Origin: Humitalea sp050632385
GTDB taxonomy: Bacteria > Pseudomonadota > Alphaproteobacteria > Acetobacterales > Acetobacteraceae
Reading direction: 5' to 3'
DNA: 64,000 nucleotides
NCBI RefSeq assembly: GCF_050632385.1
Contig: NZ_CP192599.1
Span: 4,402,001 to 4,466,000 of the forward strand
The first letter of the stretch is position 1; each line of letters opens with the position of its first letter. The position numbers and the translations under genes are program-made. The notes beneath the pieces were generated by a model. That model did not search any database. It saw nothing but the letters and a program-made list of their open reading frames with translations, and was not told the origin of the DNA. Positions 27,044-38,534 of the stretch are shown piece after piece.

Positions 27044-28165
27044 CTACACTTGTCCGCCCATGACCCGGGCCATGGCGCGCCACATCGGCTTGCGCTGGGC
27101 GTTCCAGTCGAGCGGCAGGCCGCGATGGAACAGCCCATCCCGCCGGGCGACGCCCGGGGTGGTCACCAGCCAGGAATAGCGGTCGATCAACCCCCAGGTC
27201 AGCACCGTCCGCACCCCGCCTTCGATCGCGGCGCCCAGGAAATTGCCGACCCAGGCCGCGACGGCGGCATCGCGGGCCGGATAGCCATTGGCCACCCGGT
27301 CGGGTTCGCGCACGTCCAGTTCGGTGATCAGCACCGCCAGCCCCATCGCCCGCAGGTTGCGTACGAAGGCAGTGAACTTGGGGGCGCTGAAGGCGTTGCG
27401 CATCTGCAGGTGCGCCTGGATGCCGACCGCATCCAGCGGCACGTTCTGGTCCTGCAAATGGCGGCACAGGGCCAGCAGCCAGCCGCGCTTGATCTCGGCG
27501 GCGGGGGTGTCTTCCTCGACCCCGTAGTCGTTCAACACCAGCCGCAAGGTCGGATCGCGTTCCCGCGCCAGGCGGAAGGCCATGCCGATGTAGTCGGGGC
27601 CGAGGGCGGCAAGCCAGGGCGTCGGCCGCAAGGGGCCAGAGGGGCTGGGATTGTCGCTGCCGGGCGGATTGGCCACGGCTTCGTTCACCACGTCCCAGTC
27701 GCGGATTCGCGGGCGGGTGCGGGCCAGCACCGTGTCGAAATGCGCCTGCATGATGCCGCGGGCGCGGGCGGGGCCTTCGGCCAGCGCGGGCGGCACCCAG
27801 GCCGGCAGAGCTTCATGCCAGATCAGCGCATGGCCGCGCACCGGGATGCTACGCGCCTGCGCCCAGTTCAGGATGACGTCGAGCGGCGCGAAATCGAAGC
27901 GGCCTTCCTGCGGTTGCAGGGCGGCGAACTTGGCCTCGTATTCGGGGACCAGCAGCCCGGCCTCGATCGCCACGGCCTGGGCATAGGTGGGGTTGGACTG
28001 GAGCAGATTGCCCAGCACAGCGCAGCCATAGGAAAACCCGTGCTGGCGGGCGATGGCGCCGAGGCCGGTGCCCGGTTGGGCCGCCGCGGCACGCGACAGG
28101 ATTGCGGCGAGGGCCGCGCCGCCCAAGACGCGCCGGCCGGTGTATCCGTCTGGGCCGGCCGTCAC
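27044..28165 (-). CDS. GH10 endo-1,4-beta-xylanase, Tat-type signal
   Basis: The 373-residue protein is a glycoside hydrolase family 10 enzyme acting on xylan-type beta-1,4 polymers. The catalytic acid/base is Glu162 in DWDVVNEAV and the nucleophile Glu282 in VLITELDVREP. GHALIWHEALPAWV carries the conserved histidines of the substrate cleft. The N-terminus TGRRVLGGAALAAILSRAAA is a twin-arginine leader, so it should be exported folded. GTG 28165 overlaps the stop of the ferritin-like gene (GTGA), which fixes the start and implies co-translation with an unexpected partner. Confidence 0.87.
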   Translation of the reverse strand: MTAGPDGYTGRRVLGGAALAAILSRAAAAQPGTGLGAIARQHGFSYGCAVLGNLLQSNPTYAQAVAIEAGLLVPEYEAKFAALQPQEGRFDFAPLDVILNWAQARSIPVRGHALIWHEALPAWVPPALAEGPARARGIMQAHFDTVLARTRPRIRDWDVVNEAVANPPGSDNPSPSGPLRPTPWLAALGPDYIGMAFRLARERDPTLRLVLNDYGVEEDTPAAEIKRGWLLALCRHLQDQNVPLDAVGIQAHLQMRNAFSAPKFTAFVRNLRAMGLAVLITELDVREPDRVANGYPARDAAVAAWVGNFLGAAIEGGVRTVLTWGLIDRYSWLVTTPGVARRDGLFHRGLPLDWNAQRKPMWRAMARVMGGQV

Positions 28166-29025
28166 GCGGCCCGGGCCAGCGGGGCCGCCGTGGTGTCGTT
28201 CGCTTCCCGGGCCAGGGTCTGGCGGTAGCGTTCGCGCCGCCATTGCATCAAGCGCCAGGCGCCGCGGGCCGCCAGGTCCGACATGCGTCCGCGCGGGTCG
28301 AGCCCGACGGATTTGAACACCATCGCCATGCCGCGCTGGATGTGGTGGTAGCGATAGGCCTGCATGGCCGTCCCCATATAGGCCGCGATGCAACGGGCGT
28401 GGCTGTAGGGGACGGATTCATCCTCGTTGCCGCAATGATAGGCGAAGGCGAGTTCGTCATCCTCGCTTTCGCCGATCCGGCCCGCCGCGACCCGCAGCCG
28501 CTTGGCGAAGGACAGGTTTTCGCGCGCCAGGTAGCGCTTCATGTGGTCGTAGAACAGCTTGAAATGGCGATACTCATCGGCCGCGATCAGGCGGCAGACT
28601 TCCTTCAGCACCGGCTCCGTCGTCTGTTCGCCGAGCGCGGTGTAGTAGGAGGAGGTGCCGGTTTCGACCATGCAGCGGGCAATCAACTCGCCCGTGCGGG
28701 AGCCGCGGATCGAGGCATCGGCGGTGGTATTGACGTGGTAGCCGGCGCGGTACCGCGCGAAGGCCGCGGCGAAATCCCAACCCGGATCGGCCAGCATGGC
28801 CCAGGCGCCCAGGGCATCGCCGTGCTGCTCTTCCTCGACCGCCCAATGATCGGCGGCGGCGCGGAAGGCGGGGTCGTCGTGAAACACGCCGCCCAGGTAG
28901 AGCGCGTAATCGGCACCGTTCTTTTCGACCATGGCGGCGGCCTTGACCAGCGGCACCAACGCCGGGTCCACGGCGGTGGGGTCGAACTGATCCCAGGCCA
29001 CCTGATCCAACGTCCAGTGCTTCAT
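28162..29025 (-). CDS. Ferritin-like diiron protein
   Basis: The 287-residue helical protein has two ExxH motifs, WAVEEEQHGDAL and AADEYRHFKLFYDHM, plus further carboxylates in MVEKNGADYAL and MVETGTSSYYTAL. This is the E-ExxH-E-ExxH pattern of diiron enzymes such as acyl-ACP desaturases and related ferritin-like oxidases. The natural substrate is unknown; desaturation or hydroxylation of a lipid or acyl chain is the best guess. ATG 29025 is preceded by a GGGAG-like site. It follows the F1-ATPase operon on the same strand after 145 bases and overlaps the GH10 gene. Confidence 0.75.
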   Translation of the reverse strand: MKHWTLDQVAWDQFDPTAVDPALVPLVKAAAMVEKNGADYALYLGGVFHDDPAFRAAADHWAVEEEQHGDALGAWAMLADPGWDFAAAFARYRAGYHVNTTADASIRGSRTGELIARCMVETGTSSYYTALGEQTTEPVLKEVCRLIAADEYRHFKLFYDHMKRYLARENLSFAKRLRVAAGRIGESEDDELAFAYHCGNEDESVPYSHARCIAAYMGTAMQAYRYHHIQRGMAMVFKSVGLDPRGRMSDLAARGAWRLMQWRRERYRQTLAREANDTTAAPLARAA

Positions 29026-29137
29026 GCCGAATCTCCCGCCAGTGTCGAGATCAGCGCCACTGCCTGACCATAGTGCCGGGTCAGCTTTTGGCCCAGCCCC
29101 GTATCTTCGCGATCCGGGGTATCGTTTCAAGCGGTTG

Positions 29138-29153
29138 TGTCAGAAAAGTGACA
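29138..29153. promoter_or_regulatory. Short palindrome between atpC and the ferritin-like gene
   Basis: TGTCA-GAAAAG-TGACA is a perfect 5-bp inverted repeat with a 6-base spacer, lying 18-33 bases beyond the atpC stop and about 113 bases before the ferritin-like start. It could be an operator or a weak stem after the ATPase operon. No U-tract follows on the minus strand, so I do not call a terminator. Confidence 0.25.
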
Positions 29154-29170
29154 TGCGGCCGCAAGAAGGT

Positions 29171-29584
29171 TCAGGCGGCTTCCGCGACGGCGGCCATGGC
29201 GCGGGCGGCGAGGAGCTGCTCCATCGCGGCCTCCCGCGCCTCCGGCGTGCCGGTGAGGCCAAGTTCGTTGTAGGCCTTGTCGGCGGCGGCGATCCGGGCT
29301 TCGGCCTCGGCCTTCGACAGGCGGGCCGGTGGGGTCGCCTCATCGGCCAGGATGGTCAGGCGTTCCGGCGTGACCTCGGCGAAGCCGCCGGGGACGAAGA
29401 GGACCTCCGTCACCTGGCCGCCCTCGGTGACCCGGATGAGGCCGGCGGCCAGCTTCACGATCATCGGCGCGTGGCCTGGAAGGACGCCCATCTCCCCCTC
29501 GGCCGCAGGGATGACGACCATCTCCGCCGGCCGCGACAGCAGCAGGCGTTCCGGCGAGACGAGTTCGAGCTCGAAGGTGGCCAT
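29171..29584 (-). CDS. atpC: F1F0-ATP synthase epsilon subunit
   Basis: This is the 137-residue epsilon subunit of the central stalk of F1, which couples rotation to catalysis and can inhibit ATP hydrolysis. The beta-sandwich shows FELELVSPERLLLS, AEGEMGVLPGHAPMIVKLAAG and VPGGFAEVTPERLTILAD; the C-terminal helices follow. It is the last gene of the operon, nine bases after atpD. Confidence 0.95.
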   Translation of the reverse strand: MATFELELVSPERLLLSRPAEMVVIPAAEGEMGVLPGHAPMIVKLAAGLIRVTEGGQVTEVLFVPGGFAEVTPERLTILADEATPPARLSKAEAEARIAAADKAYNELGLTGTPEAREAAMEQLLAARAMAAVAEAA

Positions 29585-29593
29585 GATACCCCC

Positions 29594-31024
<1,431 letters not shown>

Positions 31025-31040
31025 GGGAACAGATCCTTGT

Positions 31041-31928
31041 CTAGAGGGCTTCAGCACCGGAGATGATCTCGATCAGCTCCCGGGTGATGTTGGCCTGTCG
31101 CGTGCGGTTGTAGTTCAGGGTGAGCTTGTTGATCATCTCACCGGCATTGCGTGTCGCGCTGTCCATCGCCGACATCCGGGCACCATGTTCGCCGGCCGCA
31201 CTTTCGAGCAGCGCGCGGAAAATCTGGATCGCCAGGTTCTTGGGCAGCAAGGCGGCCAGGATGTCTTCCTCGGCCGGCTCGTAGTCGTAGAGCGCGGGGA
31301 CCGTGCCGGGCTCGACCTCGGCCGTGTCCTCGGGGATCGCCGAGGGGATCAGCGCCTGTTCCGTCGGAATCTGGCTCATGACGTTGCGGAAGCGGTTGTA
31401 GACCAGGGTGCAGACGTCGAACTCGCCGGCTTCCAGCATCGCGGTCACCCGGGCCGCGACCTCGGCCGCCTGCTCGTAGCCGATGCGCTTGACGCCGGCG
31501 TAGGTGATCTCGCCCACCATGCGGGAGGCGAATTCGCGCTTGAGGAAGGTCGCGCCCTTGCGGCCGATCGACAGGATCTTGACCGTCTTGCCTTCGGACT
31601 CAAGCTCCCGCACCCGGGCGCGGGCGAAGCGGCCGACGTTGGTGTTGAACGGGCCGGCCAGGCCGCGATCGGCCGTCACCACCACCAGGAGGTGGACCTT
31701 GTCCGAACCGGTGCCGACCAGCAGCGGCGGGGCGCCGGGGGCGCCCGCGACCGCCTGGCCCAGGCGGCCGAGGATGCCCGCCATGCGCTCGGCATAGGGG
31801 CGGGCGGCTTCGGCTGCCAACTGGGCGCGGCGCAGCTTGGCCGCCGCCACCATCTTCATGGCCTGCGTAATCTTGCGCGTGGATTTCACGCTGTTGATCC
31901 GCAGCCGCAGGCTTTTCAGGCTCGCCAT
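31041..31928 (-). CDS. atpG: F1F0-ATP synthase gamma subunit
   Basis: The rotating gamma subunit, 295 residues, forms the coiled-coil shaft of F1. The N-terminal helix MASLKSLRLRINSVKSTRKI and the C-terminal helix RNAGEMINKLTLNYNRTRQA, with the terminal signature for interaction with alpha/beta, are both present. VTADRGLAGPFNTNV marks the Rossmann-like middle domain. It lies between atpA and atpD, the normal order. Confidence 0.96.
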   Translation of the reverse strand: MASLKSLRLRINSVKSTRKITQAMKMVAAAKLRRAQLAAEAARPYAERMAGILGRLGQAVAGAPGAPPLLVGTGSDKVHLLVVVTADRGLAGPFNTNVGRFARARVRELESEGKTVKILSIGRKGATFLKREFASRMVGEITYAGVKRIGYEQAAEVAARVTAMLEAGEFDVCTLVYNRFRNVMSQIPTEQALIPSAIPEDTAEVEPGTVPALYDYEPAEEDILAALLPKNLAIQIFRALLESAAGEHGARMSAMDSATRNAGEMINKLTLNYNRTRQANITRELIEIISGAEAL

Positions 31929-31954
31929 GCTGTGTCGTCCCTACCGGCCGCGTG

Positions 31955-33487
<1,533 letters not shown>

Positions 33488-33489
33488 GG

Positions 33490-34089
33490 TCAGGCGGCCC
33501 CTTTCATCGCGTATTGCAGGCGTTGCAGCTTGCTCTTGATGCTGTTGTCATAAAGGCGGGAGCCGATCCGTACGATCAGCCCGCCCAGTATCGCGGGATC
33601 GACCTGCGCCGCGAGGCGCACGCCGGAAAAGCCCGATTCCGTCAGCCGCGCCACGAGGGCGGCGGATTGTGTTTCGCTCAGCGGCGCCGCGGTGGTGACA
33701 TGCGCCACCTGCTGGCCGCGTCGGGCGGCCAGGGCCGCGCCAAAGGCCTCGGCCACCGCCGGCAGCATGGACAGGCGCCGGTTGGCGATCAGCACGCCGA
33801 CCAGGTTGCGAACTTCCTGGCCGATGCCGGCCCGTTCGATCACGGCGAAGGCGGCGCGGCGCTGTTCCACCGCACCGAAGCGCGGGTCGGTGACGAAGGC
33901 GCGGAAGCCCGCGTCGTCCCGGTACAGTGCCCAAAGGCGATCCAGATCGGCGGCGATCCGGTCGGTCGCGCCGGGGTCGGTCGGGCGCAGGTCGTCGCCC
34001 AGGCCGAGCATGGCCGTGGCGTAACGATCAGCGGCGCCGCCGCTGTTGGATACCGTATCGGCAGCAATCTCAGGCGCGTCGGAGGCCAC
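33490..34089 (-). CDS. atpH: F1F0-ATP synthase delta subunit
   Basis: The delta subunit (199 residues) joins F1 to the peripheral stalk. The N-terminal helical bundle has DRYATAMLGLGDDL, and the C-terminal part ends SGVRLAAQVDPAILGGLIVRIGSRLYDNS with the conserved glycine-rich signature. It is first in the F1 operon. The F0 genes are not in this window, as is usual in alphaproteobacteria where F1 and F0 operons are separate. Confidence 0.95.
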   Translation of the reverse strand: MASDAPEIAADTVSNSGGAADRYATAMLGLGDDLRPTDPGATDRIAADLDRLWALYRDDAGFRAFVTDPRFGAVEQRRAAFAVIERAGIGQEVRNLVGVLIANRRLSMLPAVAEAFGAALAARRGQQVAHVTTAAPLSETQSAALVARLTESGFSGVRLAAQVDPAILGGLIVRIGSRLYDNSIKSKLQRLQYAMKGAA

Positions 34090-34221
34090 GGCGATTCCGT
34101 TCCATCTGGTCCCGAAGCCCGATGGCCCCGGATGAAATCCTGGTCATTCTGCCCTGGCGGCCGGCGGGCGGCTGCCAGGATGCCACGTGGGGGCGATCAC
34201 CCCCTCGGACGGCGACCGGCG

Positions 34222-34249
34222 CTTAGCACGCTGCATTGCGTTGCGGCAA
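34222..34249 (-). promoter_or_regulatory. Possible promoter of the F1-ATPase operon
   Basis: In the 222-base gap before atpH, the minus strand has TTGCCG (34244-34249) followed after 16 bases by GCTAAG (34222-34227). The -35-like box is acceptable for an alphaproteobacterial housekeeping promoter; the -10 is poor. The operon must start somewhere in this gap, as the upstream gene is in a different functional group, but the exact site is a guess. Confidence 0.3.
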
Positions 34250-34277
34250 CCGAGGGAGGCCGGGGTTTTTGCCCAAA

Positions 34278-34293
34278 CCGCCGTTTCCGACGG
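34278..34293 (-). terminator. Weak hairpin after the DUF35/thiolase pair
   Basis: On the minus strand CCGTCG-GAAA-CGGCGG forms a 6-bp stem (one G-T wobble) closed by a GNRA-type tetraloop, 19 bases beyond the DUF35 stop. TTTGGG follows instead of a proper T-tract, so termination efficiency would be low. Confidence 0.35.
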
Positions 34294-34311
34294 TCCAGAC
34301 GCGCAAAAGAC

Positions 34312-34707
34312 TTACACCGGCGCGAACATCGGCACCGGCGCCCCGTTGTCGACCGTCGGCTTCCACACCAGCGACACCCTCTGGCCGATCTTCAGGGCGT
34401 CCATGTCGCAGTCCACGATATTCGTCAGGATCCGTGGGCCTTCGTCCAATTCGACATAGGCGATGGCATAGGGCTCGGCGACGCGCATGACGCTGTAGGA
34501 ATAGATCACGCCCGTGCCCTTGCTCTCAACGAGGGTCACGTTGGGCGACAGGGTGAAGGGCGAGGAGCCGCGCGGGTAGAAGAAATGCTTCCCGGTGTCG
34601 CCGCAGAGCCCGATCAGCAGCCGGCCTTCGCGGGCGGAGTCCCAGAAGGGCTTGTTGGTCGGGTCGATGACGGGGGCCGGGATGGCGCGGTTGGATGCGG
34701 GGGTCAT
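34312..34707 (-). CDS. OB-fold DUF35-type acyl-CoA-binding protein, degenerate zinc ribbon
   Basis: The 131-residue protein belongs to the DUF35/OB-fold family that partners thiolase-like proteins. The zinc-ribbon part normally has four cysteines; here only one is left, in GLCGDTGKHFFYPRG, so zinc binding is unlikely. The OB barrel is intact (VTLVESKGTGVIYSYSVM, PYAIAYVELDEGPRILTNIV, IGQRVSLVW). Its ATG overlaps the thiolase stop (ATGA). Known DUF35/thiolase pairs act in steroid side-chain or archaeal mevalonate pathways; which one applies here is unknown. Confidence 0.82.
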   Translation of the reverse strand: MTPASNRAIPAPVIDPTNKPFWDSAREGRLLIGLCGDTGKHFFYPRGSSPFTLSPNVTLVESKGTGVIYSYSVMRVAEPYAIAYVELDEGPRILTNIVDCDMDALKIGQRVSLVWKPTVDNGAPVPMFAPV

Positions 34708-35879
34708 GCCATGCGCTCCAGGATCAGGGTGGCGCTGCCGTGGCGGGTGCCCAACAGCCCGCCGGTGCCATGCGCCAGAGCCAGGGACAGGCCGGGCACC
34801 TGCACGGCGGGATGGGCTTCTCCGCGCAATTGGCGCACGGCCTCGATGATCTTGGTCATGCCGCCGCGATTGGCCGGGTGGTTATTGCACAAGCCGCCGC
34901 CATCGGTGTTGAAGGCCAGACGGCCGACGCCGGAGATCAGGTTGCCGTCCGCGACGAACTTGCCGCCGTCGCCCTTGGCGCAGAAGCCCAGATCCTCAAG
35001 CTGCACCAGCACCGTGATGGTGAAGCTGTCGTAGATGCTGGCGTAGCGGATATCGGCCGGGGTGATGCCGGCCTCGGCAAAGGCCGCGGCGCCGGACATG
35101 CGGCCGCCGGAATAGGTGAGGTCAATGGTCCCGCCGGCCTGGTGCTTCAGCGCCTCGCCAGTGCCACGCACCGACACGACCGGGCGCTTCAGGGATTTGG
35201 CGATTTCCGGCCGGGTCACGATCAGCGCCCCGCCGCCGTCGCTGATCACGCAGCAGTCCAGTCGGTGCAGCGGGTCGGCGACCATGGGCGAGGCGACGAC
35301 CTCGGCCACCGTCACGACCTTCTTCAGCATGGCGTTGGGGTTGTGTTGGGCGTGGTGGCTGGCGGCGACCTTGATCCAGGCCAATTGTTCCGAGGTCGTT
35401 CCGAATTCATACATGTGCCGCATCGCGACCAGGCCATAGGCGGCGGCGACGGTGCGGCCCATCGGAATCTCGAACGGATCATCGGGCACGTTGACGCCCC
35501 AGGAACGGGGAGCGGTGCCGGTCGCCATCGCCTCGGCCCGGGGGCGACCGGCCAGGGTGATCAGGGCCACGTTGCAGCGCCCGGCGGCGATGGCCGCGGC
35601 GGCATGGGCGACATGGGCCAGGTAGGAGGAGCCGCCGAAATCGGTGCTGTCGGCGTGGCGCAGCCGGTCCAGCCCCAGGTAGTCGACGATATTGACCGGC
35701 CCCATGCCCGGCGCGTCGCCGGCGCAGAAATACCCGTCGATGTCGTCCTTGGTCAGCCCGGCATCCTGCAGGGCGCCCCAGGCGACCTCCGCGTGCAACT
35801 GGGCGACCGACTGGTGTTCCGCCTTGCGCGTCGGGTGCTCAAAGGCCCCGACGATACAGGCCGCGTGTTTCAGGCTCAT
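34704..35879 (-). CDS. Thiolase-fold (SCP-x/lipid-transfer type) protein
   Basis: The 391-residue protein has the thiolase fold of the SCP-x/nonspecific lipid-transfer subgroup: TDFGGSSYLAHVAHAAAAI in place of the usual active-site Cys loop, ASIYDSFTITVLVQLEDLGF, and the C-terminal NTDGGGLCNNHPANRGG and LAHGTGG motifs. The absence of a Cys at the N-terminal nucleophile position (Ser-Ser instead) suggests acyl-CoA retro-aldol or carbon-chain cleavage chemistry with its DUF35 partner, not a standard Claisen thiolase. ATG 35879 gives the family start. It lies 72 bases after the CoA transferase start region, transcribed in the same direction. Confidence 0.85.
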   Translation of the reverse strand: MSLKHAACIVGAFEHPTRKAEHQSVAQLHAEVAWGALQDAGLTKDDIDGYFCAGDAPGMGPVNIVDYLGLDRLRHADSTDFGGSSYLAHVAHAAAAIAAGRCNVALITLAGRPRAEAMATGTAPRSWGVNVPDDPFEIPMGRTVAAAYGLVAMRHMYEFGTTSEQLAWIKVAASHHAQHNPNAMLKKVVTVAEVVASPMVADPLHRLDCCVISDGGGALIVTRPEIAKSLKRPVVSVRGTGEALKHQAGGTIDLTYSGGRMSGAAAFAEAGITPADIRYASIYDSFTITVLVQLEDLGFCAKGDGGKFVADGNLISGVGRLAFNTDGGGLCNNHPANRGGMTKIIEAVRQLRGEAHPAVQVPGLSLALAHGTGGLLGTRHGSATLILERMA

Positions 35880-35951
35880 TCCAGCATCCCATTTCCCACG
35901 GCGCAGAGAATGCGCGATGGGCGGGAATGGCAACAGGGGCGGCGCGGCCGG

Positions 35952-37160
35952 CTAGGCCTGGCGCGCCGCGCCGCTGGCGAGCATCGCCTCGACCTCCGCG
36001 TCCGAAAGCCCCGCTTCGCGCAGCACCTCCGCGGTTTGCTCGCCCAGGCGGGGGCTGGGCAGGTGCCCCTCCCGCATGCCGCCACCGAACTGGTTTGCCG
36101 GGCGGAAGCGTTTCAGGCGGCCTTCGGTCGGGTGGTCTTCCTCGGTGAAGAAGCCGACGTCGTTCAGGTGGGGGTCATCCGGCAGGCCTTCCAAGGTGCT
36201 GCAGGGCATGGCCGGGACGTCGACGGCGGCCAGGGCTTCCAGCCATTCGGCGGTGGTTTTTTCCCGCAGGGCCTCGGCCCGCACGGCGAAATAGGCCGGC
36301 GTATTGGCGGTGCGGGCGGCGACCGAGACGAAACGCGGATCGTCGCGCAATTCCGGCCGGCCGATGGCGGCGAACAACCCGAACGCCTGGGCGTTGGTAT
36401 TGGCGCTGATCGAGATGTAGCCGTCCTTGGTCGGCAGCGGCCGCGCGTCCTTGGACAGCAGGCGCGCATCGCCCGGCGGGCCGAGTGGCGGGTCGAAGCT
36501 CATCGCGCCCATGTGCTCGGCCATGACGAAGGCGGCCATGTTCTCGAACATCGGCACTTCGATCGCCTCGCCGACGCCGGTCTTTTCGCGGCGGTACAGG
36601 GCGAAGCCGATGCATTGGGCCGCGATCAGCCCGGTCGTGTGGTCGCACATCACCATCGGCACGTAGCGCGGCGTGCCGTTGGACTGGCTGAAGGCATCGG
36701 CGATGCCGGAGACGCCCTGGATCACGGTGTCATAGGCTGGGCGGTCGCAATACCGCCCGCCCTTGCCGAAGCCGAGGATGCTGCAATGGATCAGGCGCGG
36801 GTTCTTCTCCCGCAGCGACTCCCAGCCCAGGCCCAGGCGGTCCAACGCGGCGGGGCGGATGTTGGAGACGAAGACATCCGCGCCCTCGATCAGCCGCAGC
36901 ATCGCCGCGCGGCCCTCGGGGCTTTTCAGGTCGAGGCAGACGGCGCGCTTGTTGCGGTTGAAGTTGATGAACTTGCCGCTCATGCCCGCATTGCGGCCGC
37001 GGCCGCCCAATTGGCGCAGCAGGTCGCCTTCGGGGGCTTCGACCTTGATCACATCGGCGCCCTGGTCGGCGAGGGACCGGGTGCAGATCGGCCCGACCAC
37101 GACGCTGGTCAGGTCGATGACGCGCAGGCCCGCAAGGGGGCCGTTGTTCTGTGCCGTCAT
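35952..37160 (-). CDS. CaiB/BaiF family (class III) CoA transferase
   Basis: The 402-residue protein transfers CoA between carboxylic acids. Family features: LAGLRVIDLTSVVVGPICTR at the N-terminus, with the segment ADQGADVIKVEAPEGDLLR, and GGRGRNAGMSGKFINFNRNKR. The class III catalytic Asp is in the region of FGKGGRYCDRPAYDTVIQG. Donor and acceptor are unknown. It is co-translated with the upstream MaoC-like dehydratase (ATGA), so the pair probably activates an acid and hydrates or dehydrates its thioester. Confidence 0.9.
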   Translation of the reverse strand: MTAQNNGPLAGLRVIDLTSVVVGPICTRSLADQGADVIKVEAPEGDLLRQLGGRGRNAGMSGKFINFNRNKRAVCLDLKSPEGRAAMLRLIEGADVFVSNIRPAALDRLGLGWESLREKNPRLIHCSILGFGKGGRYCDRPAYDTVIQGVSGIADAFSQSNGTPRYVPMVMCDHTTGLIAAQCIGFALYRREKTGVGEAIEVPMFENMAAFVMAEHMGAMSFDPPLGPPGDARLLSKDARPLPTKDGYISISANTNAQAFGLFAAIGRPELRDDPRFVSVAARTANTPAYFAVRAEALREKTTAEWLEALAAVDVPAMPCSTLEGLPDDPHLNDVGFFTEEDHPTEGRLKRFRPANQFGGGMREGHLPSPRLGEQTAEVLREAGLSDAEVEAMLASGAARQA

Positions 37161-37990
37161 GCCGCGAACTCCGCCGATGCATCGACCGCGAGCGCGCCGG
37201 TGTCGTCGGCGGCCCAAAGCCTGATGGAGCCGGTCGTGCCATCGCCGGCCAGGGTGGCCGGCCGCCCGCAGAACAGCGGCTTCTGGTTTTTCGCGGCAAA
37301 GCTGCGCAGCGGGCCGCCGTGGCGGATCGCGGCCTCGGCCAGCAGCAGATGCGTCAGCCCGCCGTTCATCACCAGCGCGGGATAGCCTTCCTCGCCGCGC
37401 ACGTAATCCGCGTCGTAGTGGATGCGGTGGCCGTTGAAGGTGATGGCCGAATAGCGGAACAGCAGCACCGGATCGGGGGTCACGACCTGCGACCAGGCGG
37501 GGTCGGCCGGGGCCATGGCGGGGCTTGCGGTGGCCGAGGCGGCACCCGGGGCGACGGCTTCGCGGTAGACGATGTCCTGGTCTTCGGAAACCAGCGCCAC
37601 GCCATCGGCCGCGATCTCGTGCCGGACGGTGACAAAAACCATCGCCCCGGTGCGGCCCTGCTTTTCCGTGACCGCGTGGATGGTGCTGGTGCGTGTCGCG
37701 GTGGCGCCGACCGGCAGCGGGGCCAGCAGGCGCGTGCGACGGCCGGCGAACATGCGGCGCGGCAGCGGCACGGGCGGCAGGAAATCGCCCTTCTGGGGAT
37801 GGCCGTCGGGGTCGAGCTGGGATTGCGGGGCGATGTCGGCGAAGAACATGGCGTGCCAATGCGCCGGCACCGTGTCGGGCACCGGATCGGGCGCGAGATC
37901 CAGGGTCGCACGAATGCGCCGCACGGCGGCCGCCGTGAACGTGTCGGTCACGGTTCGGCTGCGTCCGATCAAGGCCTGCAAATCGCCCAT
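37157..37990 (-). CDS. MaoC-like / FAS1-type acyl-CoA dehydratase
   Basis: The 277-residue double hot-dog protein resembles mesaconyl-C4-CoA hydratase and HTD2-like dehydratases. The N-terminal half holds RRMFAGRRTRLLAPLPVG and the C-terminal hot dog RYSAITFNGHRIHYDADYVRGEEGYPALVMNGG, in which the Asn/His of the MaoC hydratase motif are visible. Activity is predicted to be reversible hydration of an enoyl-CoA. It is first in a two-gene operon with the CaiB-type transferase. Confidence 0.82.
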   Translation of the reverse strand: MGDLQALIGRSRTVTDTFTAAAVRRIRATLDLAPDPVPDTVPAHWHAMFFADIAPQSQLDPDGHPQKGDFLPPVPLPRRMFAGRRTRLLAPLPVGATATRTSTIHAVTEKQGRTGAMVFVTVRHEIAADGVALVSEDQDIVYREAVAPGAASATASPAMAPADPAWSQVVTPDPVLLFRYSAITFNGHRIHYDADYVRGEEGYPALVMNGGLTHLLLAEAAIRHGGPLRSFAAKNQKPLFCGRPATLAGDGTTGSIRLWAADDTGALAVDASAEFAA

Positions 37991-38128
37991 GCGGCGGGTT
38001 CCTCGGTTGTTCGGGCAGACCATGCGTCCGACGCCCGGCCTGGCGCAATCGGGGGGACGACGCTTGCACCCGGCGCGGTTTCGCGCCGAGCATGGATGGC
38101 ACAGGACACGATACACGGGGGCACCTGC

Positions 38129-38506
38129 ATGGCGGCCGACCAAGATCCGCCAAAACCATCCGTGGCCGGATCCAGGGCCGGGCGACGGTTGCTGGTGCTG
38201 GGCGCCGGCGGGCTTGCGGGCTGCGTCTCGATCCAGACGGGCGGGAGCGGCATCAACGACAATGATCCCTCCGACCGGCCCGGCCAGGGGCGGGGCAGCC
38301 GCGGTGCGGTGGCGCCGCGCGGCTATACCGGCATCTCCGACAGTGATCCCGCCGACGCGCCGGGCCAGGGGCGCGGCATCGGCTATCGCGCCGGCGGCGC
38401 CGCGTCCGATGCCGACCCCTTCGACGCCCCTGGGCGCGGCCGTGGCAATGTGCGACGCACGTCGGACAGCGATCCCGATGACCCCGCGGGCCAAGGGCGG
38501 CGCTAA
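38129..38506 (+). CDS. Small Tat-type lipoprotein with D-x-D-P repeats
   Basis: The 125-residue product is not a recognised family. Residues 15-32 form an apparent Tat lipoprotein leader: twin Arg 19-20, a hydrophobic core and the lipobox LAGC with Cys32. The mature part is four imperfect repeats sharing D-x-D-P-x-D followed by PGQGRG or close variants: NDNDPSDRPGQGRG, SDSDPADAPGQGRG, SDADPFDAPGRGRG and SDSDPDDPAGQGRR. D-x-D-x-x-D spacing recalls calcium-binding loops. ATG 38129 is preferred over an in-frame ATG at 38096. The JmjC gene begins 28 bases after its stop on the same strand. Confidence 0.7.
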   Translation: MAADQDPPKPSVAGSRAGRRLLVLGAGGLAGCVSIQTGGSGINDNDPSDRPGQGRGSRGAVAPRGYTGISDSDPADAPGQGRGIGYRAGGAASDADPFDAPGRGRGNVRRTSDSDPDDPAGQGRR

Positions 38507-38534
38507 CGCCACGCAGAACAGTGAGCACGACGCG

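Noticed and set aside
37991..38128. Possible hidden gene between the MaoC-like gene and the repeat lipoprotein
   Set aside because: No frame with a credible start and composition was found; the 138 bases most likely hold the divergent promoters.
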